DNA of 64,000 bases from Galeruca laticollis (GCA_963921935.1 OY998179.1:58882222-58946221), one strand, 5' to 3'. Shown: positions 11,011 through 22,920, counted from the stretch's first letter. Notes: generated by a model not told the origin, from the sequence alone. Made by a program: numbers and translations.

Positions 11011-14000
11011 GCTTCATATCATCATATTTGTAATCGTTTGAAATCATTTCTGTCAGCCCAGAGTTTTAGGAATAACTCTGCCATTATCCTTCCGGCGAAG
11101 TGGTGCAGGCTGTAACCAAACCTGTCTTCACACCATGACTACAATTTTATATTTGTCGCTAGGTAAGTGTGAAGAGTGTAAAGTTTTGTTATCGTATGAA
11201 ACAAAATGAGCGCCAACCTTTTTAAAATTCCTGTAATTAGTTTCCTTGTTAGTTTTTGTTGTTGTATATTTCATGGGTGTTAAGGGTTTATTTTATCTCT
11301 CTTGTGGTTTCTATTGTAGATATAAGTGACCGTGGGACTACTGATTTTTGCCTTGGTTACATCATATTGTGGTGTTAGCCCAGCCCCAGTTGCCCGAAAA
11401 ACTGCCCGCTTTAGCTGATAAGTGCTATAACTTATCAGGGTTCGATTGTAGTCGACTCCTTGACTTTGTCTAAAACATTTTACTAGTGTTAAAACAAATT
11501 TGCTGACTAGTTTATACATACTTGTCTCTCGAGATAGTTGTATATTTGATGACATGACTTCAGTAAGTATTTCCATATCGTTCAGAAACTTCTGTTTAAG
11601 ACTTGGTTGTCACTATAATATATTGTGAACATTTACCCATAAGACGTTAACTGTTTGATTACATCTGATTTGTGTGATAATTCCTGGTTTTTTGACTTTG
11701 TACATTAATATCTGCGGGGATACTACGGTACTACGATCATTTAAATAATTCCTAATATTTAAGAATCACTGTATTTGTTATCTGTTGAAAAGTCTGGTTA
11801 TGTTGGAATTGAAAATTTGGTCGATGACAGATACATCTTGGATAGCTGCGTTCGTTTGTCGTTTCGCGCTAGGAGTAGTCGAGATCTCTGTCTAGCATTT
11901 GTGGTTTGACTTTACGAGTCATAGACAACTCATTATGCTTACAGATTTCCTCTCCGATGTGCTCGTAGATGACATGCGAACTTTTATTATTAATATTTTT
12001 GGGTTAACTGTTCGATGTTTTAAGCGGATTGTGGTTCTATGGTCTGTGGTTAAAACGAATTCCTGTCAGCTGGATTGGTATTGGTTGGAAAACTTACTCG
12101 AGTTGCGTTGTAGGGGTACATGTGTTATTGGCGCATCCTTGACTTTCTTTTCTAATCTGAACTCCGAGATGGTTACATGTTTTTCAGTAAGATCTTGATT
12201 TATATATGGTATTTGAAACCATCCCAGTTGGGGATAATAATCAGGATGGTGTAAATTGATTCGGGAAGCTGTTGGTGGCTGTATTTTTTGGAGATTTGGT
12301 GGATATTGGCCGTTTTTGGGAACCAGGCTACCTTTTTTTGAAGGGATTTTTGACTGGAATCATAGCGACGTTGGTATTTGGATAACTCCTTTTCATTCTC
12401 GTTTTTGATGAGACGATTGTAGGAGTTTCGAGGAGATTTTAGGCCCTCAATTAGAGGTATGTAAAAGAGATCTTATATATATTTTTTGCAAACTATGTTT
12501 AGACATTTTTCAATCATTTTCTATTAAAGAAAAGGATTTAAAATTGTAACTATTGATATATTTCAATTCGTTGTAAAGTAGTATATATTTTTGTACAGTT
12601 CAGGGGTATTTTTTTCGTTTTGAACCACAAAAAAACTATCTATGTATTTTTTATGGCTACATCCTAACTGTGTTCTACTTATGATTCTATATTTGATATT
12701 CTTCACATGAGTTTCGTTCTCAAAGAATAGATGTCAAGTCGTTTTTATATTGTCTGATCGAGTGATTAGCTTATTACTTATAGGATATCGGCACATGTAC
12801 TTGCAATATTCTTAGTTGAAATGTATCATTCTGTTTCATATCTCTACGTACTGCAGTAAGATGTGTTCACATATCAGATAATTCTTGGCTTATTAGTGTA
12901 ATTTTTCATTTTGGTCAATCAGTTGCTATACATAAGATTAATTTCTTAGTTATCGCTTAGATTTTATATATATATATATTATTCACATAGTAGTCATTCA
13001 GGTTTTTCAAGTAAAACTTTAACTCGATTAGTAGAACACTAGGGAAGAAACATTTTCTGGTTCCATATGTAAATAAAGTTTATCTATGCTGTAGAGGCAA
13101 TACTTCAGTATATTAGATAGTAACTCTTTGGGGGAAATCTTCAGTTTCACTTCAGCTATTATTTTCATCTTATTTTAACAACCCATCTGGTGTTGATAAT
13201 AATATAGTCTAGACACATAGCCTTAAGCTAGTTCAGTCAACTAATAATTTCGTCGTTGATGATAACATTTTAGTGATTCAATGTTATCTGTACAGTTAAG
13301 GGTTTTCCCGGAGGGATACCTTTCTTTTTGGATACTTACCTTTTCCTGCAGGACTTGTTCTGGGGTACTTTACCATTTGGTTCTGCCTAGACCAGGGTGA
13401 TGAGGCGATCACCATTCTTCCGGACGAGAATATGATGAGGGGATAACATGGGGTGGATTTAATTGTTTATATATATATTTTCTTTTATGTAACATATATT
13501 TTTTTTAAACTTATCATGTTGAATCACATCCAACCTGAGTTACAGTAGATCACCTTGGTACCAAAGCTATCCCCTGAATTAAGGTTTGTATTATTATTTT
13601 TTTTGCGTTGATGACATATGTTATTTCCTAGCTAAGTGTAAGCACATGTATAACTGATAACTGGTGTTTTGTATAACCCAGTTATATTTAGTTTTGCGTT
13701 TTTTTATTAGTTCACATACATAACTTATAACTGGTGTTTTGTATAGCCAGGTTATATATAATTTTGCGTTTTTTCCATTAGTTTAAATGTATAACTGATA
13801 ACTAGTGTTTTGTATAGCCCAGTTATATTTCACTATGTGTTTTTTATTAGTTCACATGTTTTACTGATAACTCGGTGCTCTGTGTAGCCCAGTTATTTTT
13901 CAAATAGTTTTTTTACTTAATAGCTAATTCAATGACTTGACAGACGTTATAGTCCAGTCATTTTTCATTTTTTTACGCATCTTTCAAAATTGAATCAATT

Positions 14001-14280
14001 ATTAGGAGCATTTCAATTGATAAGAAAATTTAAGTATCTGTCTTTTAAACCTTTTTTTTTGTTTGTTACCTAATTACAGCGACAATAATCACGTTGGTAA
14101 GTTTAGATACCTGTTTTCTTTAATATTTCCCATTCATTTGCTAGGTTTGGAATAGGACGAACATTTTGGCCGAGCAGAAACCTGGCTGGCGCCCATTTTA
14201 TTTTAGAACATCCCGGATATCTGATAGAACTCACTCCCACTCACCCACTAAGTGAGCTGAATGCCCGAAAGGTTGTCACC
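11010..14280. other. 3.2 kb orphan AT-rich block inside the LINE
   Basis: LINE coding sequence stops after the YLGVWLDSQ stretch and resumes in the C-terminal domain near 14289, so about 3.2 kb is foreign and several hundred LINE codons are missing. The block is T-rich with no credible long ORF. It holds a 70-bp tandem repeat (13640-13925) and a GC-richer patch at 13300-13450. A TGGCGCCC word near 14190 resembles a retroviral primer-binding site, but I find no LTR pair. I also find no clear TIR or target duplication, so its class is unknown. Confidence 0.5.
13640..13925. repeat. 70-bp tandem repeat, four copies
   Basis: Units start near 13641, 13711, 13782 and 13851, each with TAACTGATAACTGGTGTTTT-like and TATAGCCCAGTTATAT-like words (spacings about 69-71 bp). 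A fifth, very degenerate copy may follow at 13925-13975. Each unit holds a short palindrome-like pair, AACTGG and CCAGTT. Confidence 0.8.
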
Positions 14281-14288
14281 GGGGACAG

Positions 14289-14569
14289 TTGGACTTACCT
14301 GTAACCCATAGGGTCAATACTAGCGAAGCTAGTGATCAATTTGGGTGGTTACAGGAGGAGTATCAGGGCGCACTAAAAGCAGCTATTGGAAGTAGGAGAG
14401 ATTGGATGGACCGGAAGTTCGGTGAGGTGAACTACTACTTGACACAGGTACTTGCTGGATATGGGTCGAGAGTAGGGTACCTCCAAAAGATTTGGAGAAG
14501 GGAGTCGGGACTGTGCGAGAGGTGTGAGATGGAGGATGATGTGGGACATGTGTTTAGATGCTAGAAGAA
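14289..14569 (+). pseudogene. R1-like LINE ORF2, C-terminal zinc-binding domain
   Basis: The 91-codon frame contains DRKFGEVNYYLTQVLAGYG, YLQKIWRRESGLCERCE and DDVGHVFRC. That is the CxxC...H....C pattern that ends ORF2 of R1-group LINEs. It is followed by a stop where the family usually continues for a short C-terminal tail. It belongs to the same insertion as the RT upstream, now separated by the orphan block. Confidence 0.7.
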
Positions 14570-14919
14570 TGAGGAAGTGTTGAAGAGGTTGGCAAATAAA
14601 CTAGGGGAGGCGGTGTATTGGGAAAACATGGCGAAGATAATGCTGAAGAGGGAGGAGGAATGGATGGAGGTAAGTAGAGTGGTGGAGAGCATGGTTAGGG
14701 AGAGAGAAGGACTGGATATGGCATGAGAGGTAGAAGTAGAAGGGATAAGATGTAAGAGTGTGAGGGACCGCCGCCCGCCTTGAAGTATGCTAGGGTAGTG
14801 ATTCCGAGGCGGCACTAACGGCGAAACAGAGGTGGGTTTGGTTGGTAGGCGTCCTCATGGGAAGGAGTCCAACACTGTTTGTGTCCTGGGAATATGGGTT
14901 TCCCATCATAGCCCGAAAA

Positions 14920-15000
14920 AAAGCACTTTCCCACTAGCTGGATTTGCGGCACTTACAATAGTAGTTTTTCTACAGCCTTCATACAATTGACTCATTCCGA
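14920..15000 (+). repeat. Dispersed repeat, right part (continues 9150-9468)
   Basis: It begins with the LINE target duplication and continues with CCCACTAGCTGGATTTGCGG and CAATAGTAGTTTTTCTAC. These correspond in reverse to CCAGCGAGTGGG (about 24992) and GTAGAAAAACTACTATTG (about 25418). Confidence 0.5.
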
Positions 15001-15117
15001 TGCGCTCTGGCGTGCAAAATGTCACATCTTCCAGACCCTCAGCAGTACATTAAATAGTTACTAGAGGGTACTTCCTCAGACCACATATATTTATATGGAG
15101 AATCAACTTTTTTCTAG

Positions 15118-15208
15118 GTAGGGGATCCTCGATGCCCAAACCTTCCCAGTGGGGTACCCTCGATGTCTAGACGTTTCAGTAGGGAGTTCCTAGATACCTA
15201 GACCTTTT
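15118..15208. repeat. 30-bp tandem repeat, three diverged copies
   Basis: Three consecutive units start TAGGGGATCCTCGATGCCCA, TGGGGTACCCTCGATGTCTA and TAGGGAGTTCCTAGATACCT and end in CTTCCCAG, GTTTCAG or CTTTTC. They stop at the left end of the outer mariner element. Confidence 0.6.
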
Positions 15209-15619
15209 CTATACAGTGCATTTCAATGAAAACTATCCACCTTGAATAACTTCAAAGATACTTTTATGGAAAAATCTAAAAATAGGTCAAAAATTATTTG
15301 AAGGGGGACGTCTGGTTATGTACCTATATTCTTTATAACATTCACCCCCTCGGCCCCACGGGCAGTCCCTCAGTTTTTTTAAATGTAACACCCTGTATAT
15401 TTATTCAAAATTGGATGCGCCTCTGACACTAGATTTCAAAAAAGTATAATACTTGAGGTGTAAAATGAATCGTTTTGGAGCTACAATTAATTTCAATTCG
15501 ATAACAGAAACGATTTAAATAATAGAAAATTAATGAAATTATTTAAATATCAATAACAAATCAGCATATTAGGTGCTCAAACTAACTTCCATTGGTTGCC
15601 ACGCAATGGTCCAATCGAG

Positions 15620-16626
15620 TTTCAAATGCTTCTCACATTATGTAATGTTTCTGGACGTATTGCTCGACATTCGTGAATAATTCGCTGACGTAAATCAGTT
15701 TCTAATTGAGTTGCAAAAATTTTGGTTTTGAGATATCCCCATAAAAAAGTTTAGTAGGGTTAAATCTGGTAACCTAGATGGCCACTCCATCATTGGACCT
15801 CATCTGCCTATCCAGCGACCAGGAAATGTTTCGTCTAGGAACTGTCGTACTTCGAGGTCGTAATGTGGAGGGTCTCTATCTCGTTGAAATGTCAGTAGAT
15901 CTTCAGACATATTATCATCATTTTCTAGTATGTGGACTATTTTCGGATCAGCATTTTCTCTAAGTAATTGTAGTTAAGACTCGCCATTTAAATTTCCTTC
16001 AAGAAAATATGGTCCAACAATATGATCACCTAGAATACCACACCAAACGTTCAACTTATGTGGTCTTTGAGTATGGAATTCCCGCATTACTTGTAGGTCA
16101 TGTTGTGCCCAGTATCTACAATTATGTCTGTGAACAATACCACTTAGTGCAAATGTATATTCGTCTGAGAAGCAGATATTGTACAAAAATTCGGGATTGT
16201 CAGTAAGTCGTTGACTCATTATCTCACAAAACTGTAGACGACGGTCGAAGTCGTCTTCATATAGTTCTTTCATTAATTTCATTTTATAAGGGCGACATTT
16301 ATGTTTATGTGAAACTCTGAATACACTGCTTCGAGAAACACCCAGTGCAATAGATATTTGTGATACCGACTCCTGATCTTCTAACGTAAGTTGTCCTAAA
16401 ACGACAACTTCCATAGCTTCGTTGTTAACTACTCGTAGTGGTTCATGTCTTTTATTGGTAACTGATCCTGTTTCTAAAAATTTTTGCATCAACTCAGTAA
16501 CGTACTTATGTGTTGTAGTTCTCTCGGGATGACAGCATTAAATTGTCTAGCGGCAGATCTTACCGATCTACCGTTTTCGTAGTATAAACCTTCAATTTAA
16601 ACTCGTTCTTGTATACTGTACACCAT
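15620..16626 (-). pseudogene. Mariner/Tc1-like transposase (inner element), broken
   Basis: It starts at ATG 16626 (MVYSIQERV) with an early stop, then IEGLYYENGRSVRSAARQFN (N-terminal helix-turn-helix). The long open part at 15974-16492 has FSDEYTFALSG (first catalytic Asp region) and NVWCGILGDHIVGPYFLEG. Past a stop near 15976, QRDRDPPHY replaces the usual Q.DGAPPH block, so the second Asp is altered. FLDETFPGRWIGR and WPSRLPDLTLLNFF (DDE-type third block, normally SPDLTPLDFF) follow. The stops and changed catalytic blocks make it inactive. Confidence 0.8.
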
Positions 16627-16868
16627 TTTCACGGTTGAGATACTAAGTACTACTTCAACAGGGCAAATTTATTGACATTTCATTTATTAAACGTCAAACA
16701 AAAAATAGACCACTTTTTGTTTGAGTCAACTTAGTATAGGCATTTTAACTGTGATGAACCGTTTCTATTATTGAATTGAAATTAATTGTAGCTCCAAAAT
16801 GATTCATTTTACACTTCTAGTATTATACACTTTTTGAAATCCAGTATCAGAGGCGCATAGGAGAACAA

Positions 16869-17370
16869 GTGAGTGCTGAAGTGATTACTGGAGGAAAAAC
16901 AATAGTCCTACGAGGTTTATTAAAGGAAACTTTAGAAGAAGACGTAATAGAGGCGATACAAATAGAAATGAACTTAAGTGGCGAAGAACTTAATCGCATA
17001 AAAGTTAAAGTTCTAGAAAAGGCCAATAAACAAGGAGAAGTAACTGCGTTTATTTCAACTAGGCATGATATAGCCAATAAGCTGGTATCCAAGCGTGAAC
17101 TCAAGATTGGTTGGAATGCGTGTAAAATCGAAGAACTATTTACACCAGTAAGATGTTTACGGTGTCAGAAATACGGTCACTACGCTTCTGGCTGTAATGC
17201 CGAAAATGAATTGATGGGAAAATGCCTAAAATGCACGAAATAAGGACATACTGTAAAACAGTGTAAAGAAGAGCCGAGGTGTTATGAATGTAAGAAAGTT
17301 GGACACCGGGCTGGCAATATGTCGTGTCCCATCTACAGAAAGCTGGTCGTGAGTTGGAGAAGAGAAGAAG
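16869..17370 (+). pseudogene. R1-like LINE ORF1 (Gag-like), C-terminal part
   Basis: The sequence begins mid-protein (VITGGKTIVLRG), with a folded central region and then three CCHC zinc knuckles: CLRCQKYGHYASGC at about 17157, CLKCTK/GHTVKQC at about 17224 (broken by a TAA at 17241), and CYECKKVGHRAGNMSC at about 17281. Its role would be binding LINE RNA in a ribonucleoprotein. The 5' truncation and stop make it non-functional. It is followed within about 30 bases by ORF2. Confidence 0.8.
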
Positions 17371-17391
17371 GAAGAAAATATCTGAAACATA

Positions 17392-20323
17392 ATGGGGATT
17401 AAGGTACTCCAAAGTAATCTTGGACGAAGTAGAGCTGCCATAGATTTGCTATATAAGAACGGCGAAAAGAGAGAAATCGACATAGCCATTATATCAGAGC
17501 CAAACAAAAAACATGTAAAAAATAACTTGTATAATGACCAACAATTAGATGCGAGCATACGGATATTCAATAAAGATAAAATAAAAGTAATAAACTGGGA
17601 TGGTAAAGGTAAAGGATATGTCTGGATAGAATTGGAAAACATAGTAATATACTCATGCTATATATCACCAAATATTACTATAGAAATGTTTGAAGAATAC
17701 ATCAGACAGCTAAGTAATACTCTAAGAGGCCATCGAAAACCATTACTTATAGCTGGGGATCTTAACGCAGAAAGTCCAGCATGGGGGGGTAATATAATAG
17801 ACAACAGAGGACAAATTCTACTTGAGCTAATCGACGAACATGCCCTCGTACAAAATAAAGGCGAGTCGCCTACATTTGTTAGAGGAGAAAGTAGATCTTA
17901 TCTAGACATAACTTTGACCTCAGAGAAAATATCCGAGGATATAATCAGCTGGGAGGTATCAGATGAAGAAAACCTCAGCCTGCACCAGGACATCCTATAT
18001 ATAATAAACAACGGGTGTAATGATAAAGTCTCAACAATGACAGGAAAGAAAGGTTGGATCTTCTGTAAACAACAATTACCGCATTTTCTTAAAGGATTCG
18101 AGGTAGAACTTAACAAAATGGACCAAAATCTTGAAGCTGAACAAATAATGGTTGCGATTAAGAAAGCAGCTAACTGTACTTTTAGAAGGCAAGGAAGGAA
18201 GCTTAAGAGAAACTCAGTGTACTGGTGGAATGACAACATAAAGGATATCCGAAAAAGTACCCACATTGCTAAGGGGAAACTAACAAGAGCCAACAAAAAT
18301 CGACACATGAGTGAAACAGAGAAAAATCTATTAACATAGGACTATAAGGAAAAACATACCATACTAAAGAAAGCCATAAACAACGCCAAGCAGCAAGCCT
18401 GGAAAAAATTGTGTGACGAGACTAATGAAAATACCTGGGGGGAAGGATATGAAATACGAATGAAGAGAATGGCTCTGCAACTTAAAATTGATCTAACCAA
18501 TGATAGGAAATTTGAAATTGCACGCGAGCTCTTCCCAGAAGAAACAATTCAGAGTTGGGAAGAAATAGAAGTTACACAAGACGACATTCAACTTTTTACG
18601 GAAAACGAATTGATAGGCGCTGTAAATAAACTTAAGCTACGGAAAGCACCAGGTCCAGACAAAATCACAAATGAGATGATCCAAGTCATAGTGAAGGAAT
18701 ACCCTAAGCACTTTTTAAAAGTAATGAATAAACTTATAAGAGATGGAAGCTTTCCCGAGATATGGAAAAGGGCAACATTAGCACTAATAGAGAAACCAAA
18801 GAAAAATGAGCAAACGGAAACGAAATCTGTTTACTGGACGGCATGGTAAAGGTAATGGAGTATATGATCGCATCACGAATAAATCACGAACTAGAAGCAG
18901 GTCATGAGTTGTCTGAAAACCAATATGGCTTCAGAAAGAGCCGCTCTACAGTTGACGCCATGATAAATATAAAAAAGAAAATAGAGTCTATTAAGAAAAG
19001 TTCCTTTCCGAATCGAAGCCTGTGTATTCTTATTACTTTAGATGTTGCAAATGCGTTCAATACTGCGCGGTGGAGCATCATTATAAGGGAACTAGAGTTG
19101 AGAAAAATAAGCCCATATATAAGAAAAATTATTGGAAGCTACCTAAAAAACGGTCTTACTGGTAGGAGAAAAAAGTTCAGATATCACGATGGGGGTCCCA
19201 CAAGGCTTCGTCCTAGGATCACTGCTTTGGAATATCTTCTACGACCACATAATGAAGCTGAAACTTCCAGAAGGAGTAGAAATAATAGGATATGCCGACG
19301 ACACTGCAGTCTTAGTTGAAGCAAAAAATGAAACGGCTCTCATCTCCATAGCAACCGTTGCACTTGCAAAAATTGCCGAGGAGATTGAAGAAATAGGCCT
19401 GAAGTTAGCTATTGATAAAACAGAGGTTGTAATACTAGAAGGAAGACGTAAGTTCACAAATGTGATAATTGAAATAGATAACTCGGATATTCGTAGTAGT
19501 GAAAATATAAAATATCTAGGTCTAATTTTTAGTCGCAACAATAGCATGAGGAATCACATTTCTAAAATAACCGAAAAGGCTGAAAAAAAACTTGCTTCCT
19601 TAAACAGATTGATGCCAAAGATAAGGGGGCCCACTTCAAGTAGACGAAGGATCCTTGTATCCGTAGTCCACTCCATAATATTGTATGCTGTACCAATATG
19701 GGGAAATCCAGTAAAAAAATCACACATCAAGTGTTTGGAAAGATTGCAAAGACATATATCAATGAAAGTCTGCGGAGCATATCGTACGATTTCAACTGAT
19801 GCGGTCCTGGTAATAGCAGGCATTATGCCGATAGATCTTATGATAGATGAGAGGATCAAAGTCTTTTTTGAACCAGAAAATAGGAATATTATGACACGAC
19901 ACCCAACACCAACGAAAGTGGGTAAATAAATGGAATATCCAAAATGAAAAAGCGACATGAACTGAAGATTTAAAAAAATGGCTAAATAGAAAACACGGAG
20001 AGGTCGATTTCTATCTAACGCAATTTCTGAGCAGTCATCGATGTTTTGGAGCATACCTGAAACGATTTAAAATAAAAGAAACTGCTGAATGCTTCTTATG
20101 CATGAGTGAAGTAGATTCGGTAGAACATACCATTTTCTTTTGCCCAAGATGGGAACAACAGCGACAGACCACAACGTCATTGCTTGCACAACACCTCTGC
20201 ACAGAAAATATCATAGACGTAATGCTGGAAACAAAAGAGAATTGGGATATAGTTGCACATCTTGTCAGAAATATATTCAGACAAAAAGGAAAAGAGCAAA
20301 GGAATGGAGAGGGAACCACCTAA
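17392..20323 (+). pseudogene. R1-like LINE ORF2: endonuclease, RT and zinc domain, broken
   Basis: The start ATG 17392 gives MGIKVLQSNLGRSRAA, the first block of APE-type endonuclease, with AIISEPN near 17490, IAGDLNAESPAWGG near 17750 and YLDITLTSE near 17900. The usual SDH of the last block is not preserved (LSLHQD). RT blocks are RKAPGPDKITNEMI near 18640, FPEIWKRATLALIEKPKK near 18750, ENQYGFRKSRSTVDAM near 18920, LDVANAFNTARW near 19040, GVPQGFVLGSLLWNIFYD near 19190 and YADDT near 19290, then KYLGL near 19510. The C-terminal CFLCMSEVDSVEHTIFFC lies near 20092. Breaks are at 18337 (stop), about 18840 and about 19190 (frameshifts) and 19927. Confidence 0.85.
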
Positions 20324-20583
20324 ACCCTCCCCGAAGGAAATGGGTGGATGTACCTAAATTTTTTACATACCATCAAATAGATCTTCGCCCCTTGATGTAA
20401 TGCATATAGCGGTTCCAAGGGCTCTACCATATGATCAGAAGGGCCACTTGTTTGGTTAGCTTAGGCGCCAACAATGTCATTTAAAAAAAAAGTATCAGAG
20501 GCGCATACAATTTTGAATAAATATACAGGGTGTTCCATTTAAAAAAACTGAGGCGCTGACCGTGGGGCCGAGGAGGTGAATGT

Positions 20584-20990
20584 TACGAAGAGTATAGGGT
20601 TATTGGTTATAATAATATAAAGTTGTAGGAGTATAAATGAATTTTAATAAAATGTACTTTGCACACCAATAGCGTTTTTGAATTACGGGGTATAATATAA
20701 AAATATGTTTTTTCAAATAGAACGCCCTGTATATTATGACATACTCGTATAGGGCATTTTTTCTCATAACAAAAATATATACTTTATAGGTCTAGCTTTT
20801 ATACTTTCCAAAATAATTGGCAGTAAACTCCTAAAGTATTTAAGTTAGTATTTAGCTAAAAAAAGTAGTTGGCTATGCATGGCTTACTGCACTTGTTGAT
20901 ATTATCTGTCAAAACTAAGTGACTTCTAAAGTAATAGACAGTAAATGTTTAAAATAGGCGACTGGGTGTGACATCAACAAACAACATAAA
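20584..20990. repeat. Outer mariner left TIR, inner portion
   Basis: It is the reverse complement, with scattered differences, of about 24200-24610. Matching words include AAAATGTACTTTGCACACCA, TTACGGGGTATAAT, AGCTTTTATACTTTCCAAAA, TTTAAGTTAGTAT and TGACAGATAGCATCAAC-like sequence. Confidence 0.8.
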
Positions 20991-21104
20991 AAACAATACA
21001 GTGTTTATTACGAAATACAATACAATAGCAAACAATATAAAAAGCAATACAGTGTTTATTACAAAATAGAAACCGATTTGATATTTTCATAATTTTAAGC
21101 AAAC

Positions 21105-21960
21105 TAAAGCAAGTGCTCAATATGACCGCCGTTAGCTTCAATGCAAAGTTCATACCTTCTCCTTAAATTTTCTATACAGTTTAAAAATTTATTACTATTT
21201 CGATGGTTAAGAAGTTCAATTTCAGCTTCAATTTTCTCTCTAATTATTGCAATACTGTTACTGGTATCGGAATAAACTTTTTTTTTTAAATATTCCTATA
21301 AAAAGCCATTTATAGGCGTTAAAGGACTATTTGGCAGCAATTGAATCGTGCCACCATTACCTATTCAAGTTGCGAACTCATTATTTAAGTGTTCTCGCCC
21401 TTTAATTATGCGGAGGTGCTCCGTCTTGTTGCCATATTATGACATTAAGCGCGTCTTCTGGAAATTCCTGAAGTAAATCGTCAACCTGTGGCAGAATGTA
21501 ATCGAAATATAATTGACCCGTTAAAGTGAAATTATAGAATATTGGCCCAACTACTTTACCCTGAAAAATTCCACACCAGACATGAATAGATTTTCGACCT
21601 GATTTTTTAAATTGTATAATTTTGTATTTCCTAAAACTTCTTCGTTCCAACGAAAATCTATTTTTTCTGTTAAACAGACCTGATGTAGAGAAACTTGATT
21701 CATCCGTCCAAATAATTTGTTTAAAGTAATTTTCATTGTCGTCTAAATTTCTTATCATTTGTTGACAGAATTCCAATCGTTTTCGCTTATGTTCTTCACA
21801 TAGTTCCTGTACTGGTAAAATTTTGTGAGGACGATAGTTATTATTTTTTAGTGTTTTTTGAACTTTATAGTAACTTGTCTGTAATTCACCGGAAGCTTTT
21901 TTAAACGGTTTTATTTAGCTCACCCCGTGTGTTTTATTTATTCTTGGGTCAAATTTAGTA
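21105..21960 (-). pseudogene. Tc1/mariner-like (IS630-type) transposase of the outer element, broken
   Basis: The open part at 21402-21776 has FKQIIWTDESSFSTSGLFNR (first catalytic Asp in TDES), SIHVWCGIFQGKVVGPIFY, then NVIIWQQDGAPPHN (second Asp in QQDGAPPH). After a stop the reading continues as a decayed third block and ends with EIELLNHRNSNKFLNC and CIEANGGHIEHLL, the common C-terminus of this family. The 5' part to about 21930 (FKKASGELQTSYYKV-like) is also readable. Both visible Asp residues are present, but stops and frameshifts disable the 3' third. Confidence 0.75.
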
Positions 21961-22049
21961 ATTCAAATTTCACCCTCTTCCTGTCAACCGATTAATCTGA
22001 AATTTTGTATACACTTTGGATTTTGGTGACAATACAATTATGTTTATTC

Positions 22050-22700
22050 ATTATCATTATAAATTCAAGATGGCCGCCGCTACAAAATGGCGGATAAATT
22101 ATGTTTTATTAATCCCATCAATATGGGTATCAAATGAAAGGGCTCAACAAGCAGAATACAATATACTATAAAAATTGAAATCCAAGATGGCGGCCGCTAC
22201 AAAATGGCGGATAACGTAGGTTTTATCAATCCCATCAACATGGGTATCAAATGAAAGGGCTCAACAAGCAGAATACAATATACTATAAAAAATTTAAATC
22301 CAAGATGGCGGCCGCTACAAAATGGCGGATAACGTAGGTTTTATCAATCCCATCAATATGGGTATCAAATGAAAGTGCTCAACCAGTAGAATAGAATATA
22401 CTATATAAAATTAAAATCCAAGATAACGGCCTCTACAAAATGGCGGATAACGTAGGTTTTATCAATCCCATCAACATGGGTATCAAATGAAAGGTCTCAA
22501 CAAGTAGAATACAATTTACTATGCAAAATTGAAATCTAAGATGGCCGCCGCTACCAAATGGCTGATAACAATTTTTTATCAATCCCACCAATATGGGTAT
22601 CAACAAATAAAAGGGCTTGACAAGAAGAATACAGTGCACTATACAACCTCAATATTTAAGATGGGTGCAGCCACTAAATGGCGTATAATAATAAGATTTA
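22050..22700. repeat. 118-bp tandem repeat, about 5.5 copies
   Basis: Each unit contains AAGATGGCGGCCGCTACAAA, ATGGCGGATAACGTAGG and CCCATCAATATGGGTATC. TGGGTATCAA occurs at about 22124, 22241, 22359, 22477 and 22594 (spacing 117-118). The middle units are nearly identical, while the first and last are diverged, as expected of unequal exchange. The array lies between the transposase and the right TIR of the outer mariner. Confidence 0.9.
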
Positions 22701-22756
22701 AATTTAGAAATTGAATATGTAATTTAGGTATCTGATTAATCCAGCCCAAATCCACC

Positions 22757-22920
22757 ACCCAAGTCAAGATTTTGTATCGTGTTGAGGACTGTGTGGCGTT
22801 AGGGTGGCTAAAAATGATACGTCGTTAGCGGTACACCACCCAAGTTAAGGTGAAAGGTTAAAACGCGCTGAGAACTGTATGGCATTAGGGTGGATCAAAA
22901 TGATATGTCGTTAGCGTTTT
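22757..22920. repeat. Direct repeat of about 80 bp, two copies
   Basis: Two adjacent units both start CACCCAAGT and end TAGGGTGGxTxAAAATGATA, then CGTCGTTAGCG or TGTCGTTAGCG (about 22757-22831 and 22843-22917). The middle is diverged. No coding potential is seen. Confidence 0.7.

Larger units (their letters stand above)
9469..14919 (+). mobile_element. R1-like non-LTR retrotransposon, 5'-truncated and interrupted
   Basis: The insertion is bounded by a near-exact 13-14 bp target duplication: AAAGCACTTTTCCC at 9455-9468 and AAAGCACTTTCCC at 14920-14932. The 5' part is purine-rich (GGA/GAA-rich), unlike the flanks. The order is: endonuclease-RT linker (about 9640-9780), RT (10101-11010), a foreign 3.2 kb block (11010-14280), then the C-terminal zinc-binding domain (14289-14565) and a 3' UTR ending in a short A run. 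ORF1 and the endonuclease are missing, as expected of 5' truncation. Confidence 0.75.
16860..20490 (+). mobile_element. R1-like LINE, 5'-truncated, with 17-bp target duplication
   Basis: It is flanked by the exact direct repeat AGTATCAGAGGCGCATA at 16843-16859 and 20491-20507, inside the inner mariner. It starts within ORF1 and ends with an A8 tail (20483-20490). The exact duplication makes it the youngest layer of this nest. Confidence 0.9.
15338..20583 (-). mobile_element. Inner mariner-like element split by an R1-like LINE
   Basis: The TIRs start ACATTCACCCCCTCGGCCCC at 15338 and the inverse GGGGCCGAGGAGGTGAATGT ends at 20583, both flanked by TA. The inverted homology runs past CAGGGTGTTxCATTTAAA and GGCGCATxCAATTTTGAATA and continues through about 15510 and 16760 (TTTTGGAGCTACAATTAATT), giving TIRs of about 170 bp. 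Removing the LINE leaves an element of about 1.6 kb with one transposase gene, the usual size for a mariner. Confidence 0.85.

Noticed and set aside
13640..13925. CRISPR-like or iteron array
   Set aside because: It is a plain 70-bp tandem repeat with gradual divergence, in eukaryotic DNA.
11010..14280. LTR retrotransposon suggested by a TGGCGCCC primer-site-like word near 14190 and a purine patch near 13430
   Set aside because: I could not find two matching LTRs, and the order of the signals is wrong for one element.
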